Made by a program: the position numbers and the translations under genes | Part shown: in pieces, positions 1-7,192 of the stretch | Position numbering within the stretch: position 1 is the first letter of the stretch | Layout of the letters: each line of letters begins with the position of its first letter | Origin: Mangrovibacter phragmitis | Lineage (GTDB): Bacteria > Pseudomonadota > Gammaproteobacteria > Enterobacterales > Enterobacteriaceae | Assembly (NCBI RefSeq): GCF_001655675.1 | Contig: NZ_LYRP01000043.1 | Span: 186,001 to 250,000 of the forward strand | DNA: 64,000 nt | Direction of reading: 5' to 3' | Notes under the pieces: model-generated | The model's input: only the letters and a program-made list of their open reading frames with translations | Database searches by the model: none | Told to the model about the DNA's origin: nothing

Positions 1-935
1 TCCATGACGATAACATCGAATTTTTCCCCCTGATCACGGTATTTTCGCAGTAGCTTGAAAACATCGTCACGAACAAACTGCGCTTTACTCACATCCAGTT
101 TATTCAGCCCGACGTTCTGACGTGCGACATCCAGCGCTTCCTGGGATGTATCCACGCTGACGACTTCTTTACAGCCACCGATTAATGCGGAAACAGCGAA
201 TCCACCGGTGTAAGAAAAACAGTTCAGCACCCGTTTATTTTCAACATAGCGCCGGGTAGCCAGCCGGCTATCACGTTGATCCAGATAGTAGCCGGTTTTG
301 TGGCCCTGGCGGATATCCACCAGCAATTGCATTTCATGCTCTTTAATTGGCAGCAGAGCCGGGGGCATTTCACCACGGATAAGACCCTGGGTGAGCGGCA
401 GCCCTTCCTTTTTGCGTACGGCCACATCAGAACGTTCATATAACGAACTTTCCGGGTAACAGGTTTGTAATGCCGTAATCAGTGCTTCCCTTTGGTGTTC
501 AGCACCCGCAGAGAGCAGCTGTAACACTAAAAAGGAACCAAATCTGTCAATGGTAATGCCCGGGAGACCGTCTGATTCACCGGCAACCAGGCGATAACTA
601 TCCAGACCATCTTTTTCTGCCAGCCAGTCCCGCCAGCATTGTGCCTGGCGTAATTTACGAATAAAGAAATCAACGTCAATGTGTTCTTCGGCATCGAATG
701 TCCACACGCGGGCACGGATTTGTGATGCCGGTGACAGCGCACCTCTGGCAATCCAGTTCCCCTGATGGTCTACAATATCAACAGTTTCTCCGCTACCGGC
801 TTTCCCTTCAATACGGGAAACTGCACCAGAGAATACCCACGGGTGGCGGCGCAGAAGTGACTTTTCACGGCCTTTAGCCAGCACCAGTCGTGGCAGCGAA
901 CCAGGCAGTGAAGTGGAAATTGAGTGTTTACTCAT
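1..935 (-). CDS. rlmI: 23S rRNA m5C1962 methyltransferase RlmI (3' part outside window)
   Basis: The minus-strand frame from an ATG at 935 stays open to the window edge, giving about 311 N-terminal codons of a family of roughly 396 residues. It begins MSKHS and contains the PUA-like N-terminal segment ([15 protein letters not shown]), then [16 protein letters not shown], typical of the RlmI/YccW family that uses SAM to methylate C1962 of 23S rRNA. The beginning of the Rossmann methyltransferase domain lies in the first 350 bases. It is transcribed away from yccX, with which it shares a short divergent intergenic region. The assignment rests on recognised family sequence and on synteny with yccX-tusE-yccA-serT as in E. 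coli. Confidence 0.93.
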   Translation of the reverse strand, partial: MSKHSISTSLPGSLPRLVLAKGREKSLLRRHPWVFSGAVSRIEGKAGSGETVDIVDHQGNWIARGALSPASQIRARVWTFDAEEHIDVDFFIRKLRQAQCWRDWLAEKDGLDSYRLVAGESDGLPGITIDRFGSFLVLQLLSAGAEHQREALITALQTCYPESSLYERSDVAVRKKEGLPLTQGLIRGEMPPALLPIKEHEMQLLVDIRQGHKTGYYLDQRDSRLATRRYVENKRVLNCFSYTGGFAVSALIGGCKEVVSVDTSQEALDVARQNVGLNKLDVSKAQFVRDDVFKLLRKYRDQGEKFDVIVM

Positions 936-1115
936 CAAGGGTTACCTTAAACGCGAGACAGCATAGAATTAATATCGGAAAGGTGCGTAGCGTAGCACAT
1001 TGCGTGCCAGGCAGCATTATCGAACCGCTTACTGTCAGGTTTTGCTTCAGGGCGATACGGGAAAAGCAACTCTTGTATACTTAACACATACAGGTTTTTG
1101 CCAGGAGACGGAAAA

Positions 1116-1397
1116 ATGGCTGCATATTGCGTAATGGCCTGGGTTCATGGCCGGGTTCAGGGGGTTGGATTTCGTTACAGCACTCAGTTTGAAGCGAAAA
1201 GATTGGGGGTGACAGGGTATGCCCGTAATCTGGATGATGGCAGCGTTGAAGTACTGGCCTGTGGGGAGCCTGAAGCAGTAGAAGCGTTAATTACCTGGTT
1301 GAAAGCGGGTGGCCCACGCACTGCCAGAGTAGAGAGCGTTCTCACCGAGCCTCATCACCCTCAGCGCGAGTGGACCAATTTTGGTATCCGCTATTAG
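1116..1397 (+). CDS. yccX: Acylphosphatase YccX
   Basis: A 93-residue protein that hydrolyses the carboxyl-phosphate bond of acylphosphates in the cytoplasm. The signature [12 protein letters not shown] carries the catalytic Arg, and [13 protein letters not shown] carries the catalytic Asn. The length fits the usual 90-100 residues. An upstream TTG at 1098 is in frame, but the ATG at 1116 is preceded by AGGAGA at good spacing and matches the family N-terminus. Its stop codon overlaps the stop of convergent tusE by 4 bp, so the two genes share a tail-to-tail end with no room for a separate terminator. Confidence 0.95.
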   Translation: MAAYCVMAWVHGRVQGVGFRYSTQFEAKRLGVTGYARNLDDGSVEVLACGEPEAVEALITWLKAGGPRTARVESVLTEPHHPQREWTNFGIRY

Positions 1398-1723
1398 ATA
1401 CATTTAACAGGCTTAGGCAAACCGGCAATTTTAGTCGCCTGTTTTGCCGGACCTTTAGGAAACAGGCGGTAGAGGTAGCGGCTATTTCCTTTTTCTTCCC
1501 CAAAAGTTTTTGCCATTGCCTTGACCAGCATGCGAATGGCGGGTGAAGTATTAAACTCCAGGTAAAAATCGCGGACAAACATAACCACTTCCCAGTGTTC
1601 TTCACTCAGGGAAATACCTTCATTTCTCGCAATAGCTTCTGCCAGCGGTTTACTCCACTGCCCGGTGTCTTTCAGGTAGCCTTCGGTGTCGGTTTCAATT
1701 TCTGTGCCGTTAAACATCAACAT
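1394..1723 (-). CDS. tusE: Sulfur relay protein TusE
   Basis: This 109-residue, DsrC-like protein is the last sulfur carrier from TusBCD to MnmA for 2-thiolation of U34 in Lys/Glu/Gln tRNAs. It starts [17 protein letters not shown] and ends GLPKPVKCI; the penultimate Cys is the persulfide-carrying residue and is present. A longer in-frame start at 1753 exists, but homologues begin at the MLxF segment, so 1723 was chosen. The C-terminal part ([15 protein letters not shown]) is nearly identical to E. coli as recalled. It is convergent with yccX. Confidence 0.95.
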   Translation of the reverse strand: MLMFNGTEIETDTEGYLKDTGQWSKPLAEAIARNEGISLSEEHWEVVMFVRDFYLEFNTSPAIRMLVKAMAKTFGEEKGNSRYLYRLFPKGPAKQATKIAGLPKPVKCI

Positions 1724-1856
1724 ACTATTTTGTTCACTAAACTCGGTTATCAACTAATAACAATGGCGCTCAGTGTAGCACTTTCTTTACTGTCACCAAA
1801 AAATTGCCCCGCACAGTGGCGGGGCAATTCAGTAACAGGCATGCCGGGCAACAAAA

Positions 1857-2516
1857 TCAGTCGCGGCTGGCAAAACCCAGAATACTCAGCAGGCTGACGA
1901 AGATGTTGTACAACGACACATACAAACTGACGGTTGCACGAATGTAGTTTGTTTCACCACCATGGATGATGTTACTGGTTTCATACAGAATAGCCCCTGA
2001 AGAAATCAGAATAAACACGGCACTGATAGCCAGGTGCAGGGCAGGCAGTTGCAGGAAAATGTTGGCGACCATACCAATCAGTACCACAACGATTCCTGCC
2101 ATTAACATACCGCCCAGAAAAGACATATCTTTGCGGGTTGTCAGCACATAAGCGGAACAGCAGAAAAATACCAGCGCGGTGCCACCCAACGCCATACCAA
2201 TGACATCGCCCATTCCGGCGGACAGATAAGCGTTTAAAATGGGGCCGAGGATATAACCTAAAAAGCCAGTAAACGCGAACGCAGCAATAATGCCGGTGGG
2301 TTTATTGGCCAGGCGGTAAGTCAGGAACATTAAGCCATACATACCAACCAGGGTGAGGATCAGGCCTGGAGAAGGTAAGGCAAGCACTGTACTGGCGGTT
2401 GCAGTAATAGCTGAAAACGCCAGTGTCAGGCTCAACAGGAAGTAGGTATTGCGCAGCACCTTGTGGGTACTGAGTAGCGATGAGCGTTCGCGGGTAGAGG
2501 TAACTATACGATCCAT
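1857..2516 (-). CDS. yccA: Bax inhibitor-1 family inner-membrane protein YccA
   Basis: A 219-residue polytopic membrane protein of the Bax inhibitor-1 (UPF0005) family with about seven hydrophobic segments. In E. coli, YccA is a substrate and modulator of the FtsH protease. The start [15 protein letters not shown] at 2516 was preferred over an in-frame ATG ten codons upstream because the family begins with MDRIV and ACTCTCT-type purine-rich sequence (AGAGAGT on the coding strand) precedes it. The C-terminus [16 protein letters not shown] is typical. It lies between tusE and serT as in E. coli. Confidence 0.95.
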   Translation of the reverse strand: MDRIVTSTRERSSLLSTHKVLRNTYFLLSLTLAFSAITATASTVLALPSPGLILTLVGMYGLMFLTYRLANKPTGIIAAFAFTGFLGYILGPILNAYLSAGMGDVIGMALGGTALVFFCCSAYVLTTRKDMSFLGGMLMAGIVVVLIGMVANIFLQLPALHLAISAVFILISSGAILYETSNIIHGGETNYIRATVSLYVSLYNIFVSLLSILGFASRD

Positions 2517-2862
2517 TTTTACTCTCTCTATGTATACAGGTGTCATAGCGTTCAGAATAGGTAAGGCTTTTTCACGAGAAAAGCGCGTTTACCCATCTTT
2601 ACCTGTCAGAATGGGGTTTGCGGCCAGTTTGTCACTCTTATGCTTCTGGGGGGGCAGATGCTCACCTTGTCTGTATTAATCAACCTGCCACTAACCATAA
2701 AGCAATTATTCAACCCAAGCGCGTTATACTCATCCCGCTATTTACCCTGCACGGATAACGCTTTGTTGCTGATTTTATTGCTGAATAACTAACCGAAATG
2801 CCGTATTTTCATGCAAATAACCGCGTTTTGTTGATTTTTAAAGCAAACGAACGAATTGGTGC
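2517..2862. other. Intergenic region between yccA and serT
   Basis: About 350 bases without a convincing gene. It should hold the yccA promoter on the minus strand (AT-rich around 2690-2850) and leads into the serT promoter. Short frames here overlap yccA in antisense or have no ribosome binding site. Confidence 0.6.
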
Positions 2863-2891
2863 TTTACATGACGCAAGGGGACGTTTATAGT
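2863..2891 (+). promoter_or_regulatory. Sigma-70 promoter of serT with GC-rich discriminator
   Basis: TTTACA at 2863-2868 and TATAGT at 2886-2891 are separated by exactly 17 bp. The -10 is followed by GCGCC, the GC-rich discriminator typical of stringently controlled stable-RNA promoters. The mature tRNA starts 13 bases after the -10. Confidence 0.85.
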
Positions 2892-2903
2892 GCGCCTCAT
2901 TCC

Positions 2904-2991
2904 GGAAGTGTGGCCGAGCGGTTGAAGGCACCGGTCTTGAAAACCGGCGACTCGAAAGGGTCCCAGAGTTCGAATCTCTGCGCTTCCGCCA
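2904..2991 (+). tRNA. serT: tRNA-Ser (anticodon UGA)
   Basis: An 88-nt serine tRNA with the long variable arm. The acceptor arms GGAAGTG and CGCTTCC pair, the anticodon loop CTTGAAA has anticodon TGA, the T-arm is GAGTTCGAATCTC, and an encoded CCA ends the gene. The sequence is almost identical to E. coli serT. Its 3' end is the attachment site of the downstream genomic island, and the insertion leaves the tRNA intact. Confidence 0.98.
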
Positions 2992-2992
2992 T
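2978..2992. repeat. attL: serT-end copy of the 15-bp island repeat
   Basis: CTGCGCTTCCGCCAT at the serT 3' end is repeated exactly at 28548-28562. This is the expected footprint of a tyrosine recombinase using a tRNA 3' end. Confidence 0.9.
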
Positions 2993-3056
2993 TTTTATGG
3001 CAAAATCAATAACTTACAGAATGTTTTTGATTCTGTCATGCATAAAGTAATGCATT

Positions 3057-3084
3057 AAAAGCCCGTGTAAAACGGGCTTTTTTT
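3057..3084 (+). terminator. Rho-independent terminator now serving serT
   Basis: AAAAGCCCGT / ACGGGCTTTT stem with a five-base loop, followed by a run of T. It lies inside the island, so the island has supplied serT with a new terminator; the likely original one is at 28567-28598. Confidence 0.88.
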
Positions 3085-3319
3085 GTATCTAAAATCCGTG
3101 TTTTTCATCAAAAATTTATCCAGTCTTAAGCCCTTCCAGCGCAACTAAATCCTTTAAAAGCAGTAATCTGATAACAGAAAACCTGCAGTCCATTTTGTAA
3201 TACTCACCAATCTTAAGAACCTGCCTGCATGAGATGCTTAGCTGCATTACGTGAATACTGGACAACATATTGTTCTGTCAGTTAAAACAACTAAAAATGG
3301 TAAAACGGATAGCACAGTA

Positions 3320-4165
3320 ATGAAACGAAGCGAACTCAGGAAAGTATTGGAAGAATGGTTTGACGTTGAACGATATGAAGCGATAAAGAAACTCACCCTA
3401 CAGCAATTCTATGTTGAGGTTGAGCGGCGTATCTTGGCCTACAAGATGTTGCTGAAAAGGGATACGTTACCGCCTCTGAACAGATTCTTATTGGATGATT
3501 ACCGCTATAAGATCCTCAGAGGCGAAATTTTGTTTAGCGGCGACACATCCACGCAGGGACACGGGCTCGCCAAAACCTATGCAGTAAATCCGACAACACG
3601 CAGTCATGCGCAATTTTATGCGAAAACCGTGGCGTTAACGGAAGCAACTCCCGAAATTTCAGTGTTAAGCCAATCTGAATTCCTGTCAGAATATTTGAAA
3701 GAGACATCGCTGACAAACCTTGCTCGGATCACTATCGATATTCATCTGGAAGAGGCTTCAACCGAAGACATCATCGAACACCTGAAAGTGCTCATTCCCC
3801 AATGGAAGAAACAGCTAAAAATGAACGATCCGGCTGTTAGAAAGTATCGCTTTGGCAAAAGCACGTTGAGAAAAATCATCGACTATCGACTCATTCCGAT
3901 GATGGATCTCATTTTTTGGGGAGCAGATAATAATGATACCAAAATATCACTTTCACTGATGTCATCGCTGTTGCATGAGAACAGCGAGAAGGATAGGGAT
4001 GAGGGAATGCTTAAGGTGACTGACTATCCGCTGGCAATGGCGTTACTGACAGACGAGAACTATCTGAAATCGTTTGAAGATTATATGATGGAAAACAATG
4101 TCTTAAAAGACACGAAGATTGTAGATCACGTCAAAGACGAGAAGAAGAAGAAAGAAGATAAGTAA
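3320..4165 (+). CDS. DUF6387-like protein of unknown function
   Basis: A 281-residue protein, or 304 if the GTG at 3251 is used. Neither start has a strong ribosome binding site; the ATG at 3320 is chosen because the N-terminal motif LEEWFDVERYEAIKKLT then sits near the start. That motif, followed by a conserved VERRILAYKMLL helix, resembles DUF6387 proteins that are common on enterobacterial integrated elements. This family call is from memory and is an inference. The C-terminus is very basic and acidic (DEKKKKEDK). It is the first gene inside the left end of the island and is followed by a hairpin at 4175-4195. No function can be given. Confidence 0.65.
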   Translation: MKRSELRKVLEEWFDVERYEAIKKLTLQQFYVEVERRILAYKMLLKRDTLPPLNRFLLDDYRYKILRGEILFSGDTSTQGHGLAKTYAVNPTTRSHAQFYAKTVALTEATPEISVLSQSEFLSEYLKETSLTNLARITIDIHLEEASTEDIIEHLKVLIPQWKKQLKMNDPAVRKYRFGKSTLRKIIDYRLIPMMDLIFWGADNNDTKISLSLMSSLLHENSEKDRDEGMLKVTDYPLAMALLTDENYLKSFEDYMMENNVLKDTKIVDHVKDEKKKKEDK

Positions 4166-4174
4166 AAAAGGGTT

Positions 4175-4195
4175 ACGTTCGCCCTGAGCGAACGT
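4175..4195 (+). terminator. Hairpin after the DUF6387-like gene
   Basis: ACGTTCGC / GCGAACGT, a perfect 8-bp stem with loop CCTGA ten bases after the stop codon. There is no T-run, so it may stabilise the 3' end rather than terminate alone. Confidence 0.5.
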
Positions 4196-4304
4196 GATCA
4201 CATCCATCCTCAACTATTTTTTTTCTGTTCACATACCCCCATTTTTTTCGAAAAACTCTTTTGCCAACATCCCTAAAACGCCATAAGCGAATTCGCTACT
4301 ATTG

Positions 4305-4326
4305 TCCTCGTTGAAACAACAGAGGA
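4305..4326 (+). promoter_or_regulatory. Hairpin that can hide the alpA Shine-Dalgarno sequence
   Basis: TCCTCGTTG, loop AAA, CAACAGAGGA: nine base pairs with one bulged A. The 3' arm contains the GAGGA ribosome binding site of the AlpA-like gene starting at 4335. If formed in the mRNA it would restrict translation of the regulator. Confidence 0.55.
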
Positions 4327-4334
4327 AAAAACAA

Positions 4335-4547
4335 ATGAGAAATGAAATCGCAGGTAAAAGATTAATCCGTGTTCCAGAAGTTCTGAGAAGAGTCGGATTT
4401 AGTCGAACCACAATGTATGAGCTTATCAAGGAAGGACGATTCCCGGATAAGGTAATCATAGGGGCAAGATCTGTAGCCTTTGTGGAAAGTGAGATTGATG
4501 CATGGATTGAAAATACCATTTCCGATTCACGCAGAAATAATAAATAA
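4335..4547 (+). CDS. AlpA-family excisionase-like transcriptional regulator
   Basis: A 70-residue small DNA-binding protein of the AlpA/MerR-like winged-helix group. The core RLIRVPEVLRRVGFSRTTMY followed by ELIKEGRFPDKVIIGARSVAFVESEIDAWI is the classic pattern of P4/CP4-57 regulators, which control integrase or excision genes. The upstream TTG at 4302 is in frame, but ATG 4335 has AGAGGA at good spacing. It heads a collinear run of small genes up to 6356. A family member so close to an integrase-bearing island probably acts in excision or in transcription of the island genes; this role is inferred. Confidence 0.88.
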   Translation: MRNEIAGKRLIRVPEVLRRVGFSRTTMYELIKEGRFPDKVIIGARSVAFVESEIDAWIENTISDSRRNNK

Positions 4548-4566
4548 CATAAAATAGGAAGCGAAA

Positions 4567-4884
4567 ATGAAAGTGAAAAAGATAGAAATAAATGTTAGTA
4601 ATGATGATACAAAATACTTTGTTCTGAAAAGTGGCGAAGACTATGACTACTATTTGCGATGTATGCATGAGTATATGGGGGAAAGGTTCTATCATAACCT
4701 TGAAGACGATGGTTATATGGAAGGTGTTTTAAAATCAATAATAGAGAACGGTAAGAAAGATTTTAATGAGTTCTTGAAAAAACATAAATATAAAGCATCG
4801 ATTAAAAACGTATATTTTGATGAAGTGCTTGTCAACCTGAGGCAGATACATCATGTGATGAGTCACTATATTTTACATACATAA
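4567..4884 (+). CDS. Hypothetical protein (105 aa)
   Basis: A 105-residue lysine- and tyrosine-rich soluble protein starting with MKVKKIEINVSNDDTKYF, 19 bp after the AlpA-like gene and preceded by AGGAAGCG. No motif is recognised. Its AT-rich codon use matches the neighbours in this cluster. It is followed by a cGCAAg mini-hairpin at 4905-4918. The frame is real by spacing, start context and position in a collinear series of small genes, but no function can be offered. Confidence 0.65.
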   Translation: MKVKKIEINVSNDDTKYFVLKSGEDYDYYLRCMHEYMGERFYHNLEDDGYMEGVLKSIIENGKKDFNEFLKKHKYKASIKNVYFDEVLVNLRQIHHVMSHYILHT

Positions 4885-4904
4885 TCGCTGGCGTCATCTA
4901 TTCG

Positions 4905-4918
4905 GCCCCGCAAGGGGC
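4905..4918 (+). promoter_or_regulatory. cGCAAg tetraloop mini-hairpin 1
   Basis: GCCCC-GCAA-GGGGC, five G-C pairs closed by an extra-stable GNRA tetraloop, in the spacer between two small genes. The same sequence recurs at 5278-5291, and shorter relatives occur at 5966 and 6416. Confidence 0.6.
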
Positions 4919-4969
4919 TAATATAAAACGAAATGAATAAAATAAGCATTTAATTATGAGGATATAAGT

Positions 4970-5266
4970 ATGTCTAAAGAAACTGTTATTGAAAATAAAT
5001 CAACAGAGCTGTTTTATGATCTAGCTTGTAGATCGTTTTCCGCAAGTTGGAATATGTTTATGGAAGTTAATGGTGATGGTGACGCCAATAACTATTTGGA
5101 TGATCCTGATTTTATGAGTCCATTTATTATTCATGTGATTGACCATATTCAAAACAACTTTGAAAGATTCACCACGCAAGAAGGAAACTGTGGTGATATT
5201 CATGAGGTTAACTTTGAACAAGTAGCAGCCCTGCTGGTAGGGCATTCAGAACACTTTAGAAAGTAA
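4970..5266 (+). CDS. Hypothetical protein (98 aa)
   Basis: A 98-residue acidic soluble protein (MSKETVIENKSTELFYDL...) with GAGGATATAAGT upstream as ribosome binding region. No membrane segment or known motif is visible; it contains DGDANNYLDDPDF, rich in Asp. It is the third gene of the small-gene run behind the AlpA-like regulator. The C-terminal helix (FEQVAALLVGHSEHFRK) ends just before the second cGCAAg hairpin. Function unknown. Confidence 0.65.
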   Translation: MSKETVIENKSTELFYDLACRSFSASWNMFMEVNGDGDANNYLDDPDFMSPFIIHVIDHIQNNFERFTTQEGNCGDIHEVNFEQVAALLVGHSEHFRK

Positions 5267-5277
5267 GAACTAATCTT

Positions 5278-5291
5278 GCCCCGCAAGGGGC
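5278..5291 (+). promoter_or_regulatory. cGCAAg tetraloop mini-hairpin 2
   Basis: GCCCC-GCAA-GGGGC, identical to the copy at 4905-4918, including the following CTAA. It lies 11 bases after a stop codon and 27 before the next start. Confidence 0.6.
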
Positions 5292-5317
5292 TAACTATAC
5301 ACAATAAGGAAAAACAG

Positions 5318-5554
5318 ATGAAGAATGATATGTCAGTAATCGTAAGTATGTTATGTAAGAAAACACCTAAAGTGATGAATCTTATCCAAGAGAGCTTGGA
5401 TATATTTATCGCATTAAGAGGTAGCTCTGTCGAAGAAATCATGAATGATAAGACCTTATTAGATGATTTAAATCGTTATGTCAATGAGGCACTGTATGAT
5501 GAGATGAATCTGGAATATGGATCTGCCATTATCAACATTGTGTATAACAACTAG
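5318..5554 (+). CDS. Hypothetical protein (78 aa)
   Basis: A 78-residue protein starting at ATG 5318 behind AAGGAAAAAC; a longer in-frame start at 5276 would run through the mini-hairpin and is less likely. The sequence is mostly helical (NLIQESLDIFIALRGSSVEE) without a recognisable motif. It is the fourth gene of the small-gene run. Function unknown. Confidence 0.6.
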   Translation: MKNDMSVIVSMLCKKTPKVMNLIQESLDIFIALRGSSVEEIMNDKTLLDDLNRYVNEALYDEMNLEYGSAIINIVYNN

Positions 5555-5592
5555 TATTTACTGACTATTAACTGAAAAATAAGGATGAAAAA

Positions 5593-5943
5593 ATGAAAGA
5601 GATTGTATTGAGCAGCTATGATAAAACAAAAAACCATCTTATTGCTAACATATTACAAGGATTCTGTGATGAGATATATGCCATTCATGAAGGCGATCCT
5701 GAAACAGCAATCTATATTATGAGTTGGGGAAAATTATCAGAAGCTATTTATGATGTGGTGATAACGCGTGAGATAATGAAATACTCTATCAAAAATAACA
5801 TATATGATATCAATAAAAATGATTTGAAGGAAGAGATTTTACATTGGCATCTAGAGCATATCATTGACCTTGTGTTTAAAAATATAAATCAAGATGAAAA
5901 TCAAGATCCTGTTTATTGGAAGTTAAAAATGACAGTTGTCTGA
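5593..5943 (+). CDS. Hypothetical protein (116 aa)
   Basis: A 116-residue protein with start context AAGGATGAAAAAATG. It is predicted soluble and mainly helical (ILQGFCDEIYAIHEGDPETA, EILHWHLEHIIDLVFK). It resembles the two preceding genes in size, AT-rich codon use and general composition, but no homology is obvious by eye. It is followed by a cGAAAg mini-hairpin at 5966-5977 and the truncated H-NS-like gene. Function unknown. Confidence 0.62.
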   Translation: MKEIVLSSYDKTKNHLIANILQGFCDEIYAIHEGDPETAIYIMSWGKLSEAIYDVVITREIMKYSIKNNIYDINKNDLKEEILHWHLEHIIDLVFKNINQDENQDPVYWKLKMTVV

Positions 5944-5965
5944 TATTCAGATGTAATAAGTATTC

Positions 5966-5977
5966 CCTCGAAAGAGG
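5966..5977 (+). promoter_or_regulatory. cGAAAg tetraloop mini-hairpin 3
   Basis: CCTC-GAAA-GAGG in the leader of the truncated H-NS-like gene. The 3' arm GAGGT resembles a Shine-Dalgarno sequence, but the likely start is 35 bases further on. Confidence 0.5.
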
Positions 5978-6011
5978 TAAAAAAAAGAATGATAAAACTA
6001 TGAGGTTTAAT

Positions 6012-6356
6012 ATGATTGATGAATTCCATGTTATGTACATGTACAGAAAAATCCAAGCTGAAGCGGCTACAACTGATCTAAAAATACTGGAACAGCTTTT
6101 GAAGAAGTTCCGTAAGGTGGTAGCAGAGCGCCGTGAAGAATACTATCAGGAGATTGGCGAGAAGAAGGCGCGTAAGCTCAGAGTGAAGAGGATTCTCAAG
6201 TTGATGGGAAAGGATAGAGTTTCACCAGAGGAGCTATGCTCTGCAGGCTCAGATTTGCTAAACCTTCTGTGGATCAAGGAAATACCAAATCTGAAAGAAA
6301 GCTTTGAGCCAGAGGTGGATGTTAAATCATCAAAAGAGATAGTTAAGCGGAAGTAG
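6012..6356 (+). CDS. Truncated H-NS-like protein (oligomerization domain only)
   Basis: A 114-residue protein starting at ATG 6012 with GAGG seven bases upstream (ATG 6000 is an alternative). Residues about 9-75 follow the H-NS/StpA N-terminal dimerization domain. The segment DLKILEQLLKKFRKVVAERR, then EEYYQEI, aligns with the H-NS stretch [20 protein letters not shown], and SPEELC fits the DPNELL turn. The C-terminal DNA-binding motif TWTGQGRTP is missing and is replaced by an unrelated tail ending KSSKEIVKRK. This architecture matches H-NST proteins described on E. coli pathogenicity islands, which bind H-NS and antagonise silencing. Its action here is inferred. A full H-NS paralogue lies at 22725-23123 of the same island. 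Confidence 0.75.
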   Translation: MIDEFHVMYMYRKIQAEAATTDLKILEQLLKKFRKVVAERREEYYQEIGEKKARKLRVKRILKLMGKDRVSPEELCSAGSDLLNLLWIKEIPNLKESFEPEVDVKSSKEIVKRK

Positions 6357-6415
6357 GTCATAACGACGTACCTAGCAGATCTGTTGATTCATCCAGTTAT
6401 TTTCTTGTTTTTATC

Positions 6416-6427
6416 CCTCGAATGAGG
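6416..6427 (+). promoter_or_regulatory. cGAATg mini-hairpin 4
   Basis: CCTC-GAAT-GAGG, the same stem as at 5966-5977 but with a GAAT loop. It sits 22 bases before the likely start of the next gene at 6449. Confidence 0.5.
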
Positions 6428-6448
6428 TATAAAAAAAGGAAAATGATT

Positions 6449-7183
6449 ATGGGGCCTTTACCGATGTACTCGCACAACCTCGCAAAAACCGTTGTATTGG
6501 CTGATCCGAATGATGTCGAATCTTACCTGCAGCCGATGAACCTTAGCCAAAGCGATCTTGCTCGTATCCTTGAGCGTGGCTTGTCTGGTCGCTATTCTAC
6601 GACACAAAACCACCCCGCGACTTCCCGAGGGCAGTATTTCTACGGTGAAGGGGTAAGTGCAGCTCGTGAAATTCTTGCCCCTAAAGGATATGAGCGATTG
6701 TCATTACGAAACGTAGAATTGACCGTCAGCGATAAGGTTGCAATATATCTTTGCCGTGGCTGCGATCAGACTGGCTTTGTCCATGGCTATCCTGAGTCAC
6801 GTATGAAGAAGGGTGACTTTACTTGCGAGCTTATGGGGTTAATCCATAATAACAATCCGGGTCAGGGGGAGTTAACACTGGACGACAGCCAGCTCAAGCT
6901 AGATTTGGACCTGCCGGAAGGCGATATTATTCCCTTGCTTCCAAATAAAATCGGAAGGGACTTATGGTTTTTACTCTATGAGTTATATGAACTGGATGAG
7001 TTCAATCGGGTAGGTATCCGCGCAGAGCTATCTCGACCTGTTTCTTATAATAACAAGAATGTAGTTAATAGTTTCTCTACTCGGTTGATTCTTGATGTCC
7101 ACCAACCGGATCCAATTGTTCAAAATGGTGATGCTCCTCAGTTTACACCTGATATCGATCTCGACATTTTGAAAACAGGCTAA
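6449..7183 (+). CDS. Partner protein of the XRE/ImmA peptidase, unknown function
   Basis: A 244-residue protein that begins MGPLPMYSHN at ATG 6449, eight bases after AAGGA; in-frame ATGs at 6422 and 6443 are less well placed. No family is recognised with certainty. It has a polar N-terminal part (LSQSDLARILERGLSGRYST), a central Cys pair (LCRGC), and an acidic C-terminus (FTPDIDLDILKTG). It ends nine bases before the XRE/ImmA gene, so the two are almost certainly co-transcribed and functionally linked. Base composition is closer to the core genome than that of the small genes before it, suggesting a module acquired separately. Confidence 0.75.
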   Translation: MGPLPMYSHNLAKTVVLADPNDVESYLQPMNLSQSDLARILERGLSGRYSTTQNHPATSRGQYFYGEGVSAAREILAPKGYERLSLRNVELTVSDKVAIYLCRGCDQTGFVHGYPESRMKKGDFTCELMGLIHNNNPGQGELTLDDSQLKLDLDLPEGDIIPLLPNKIGRDLWFLLYELYELDEFNRVGIRAELSRPVSYNNKNVVNSFSTRLILDVHQPDPIVQNGDAPQFTPDIDLDILKTG

Positions 7184-7192
7184 ATATGCAAC

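Noticed and set aside
2449-2679. 76-codon plus-strand frame over the yccA start
   Set aside because: Antisense shadow of yccA without start signals.
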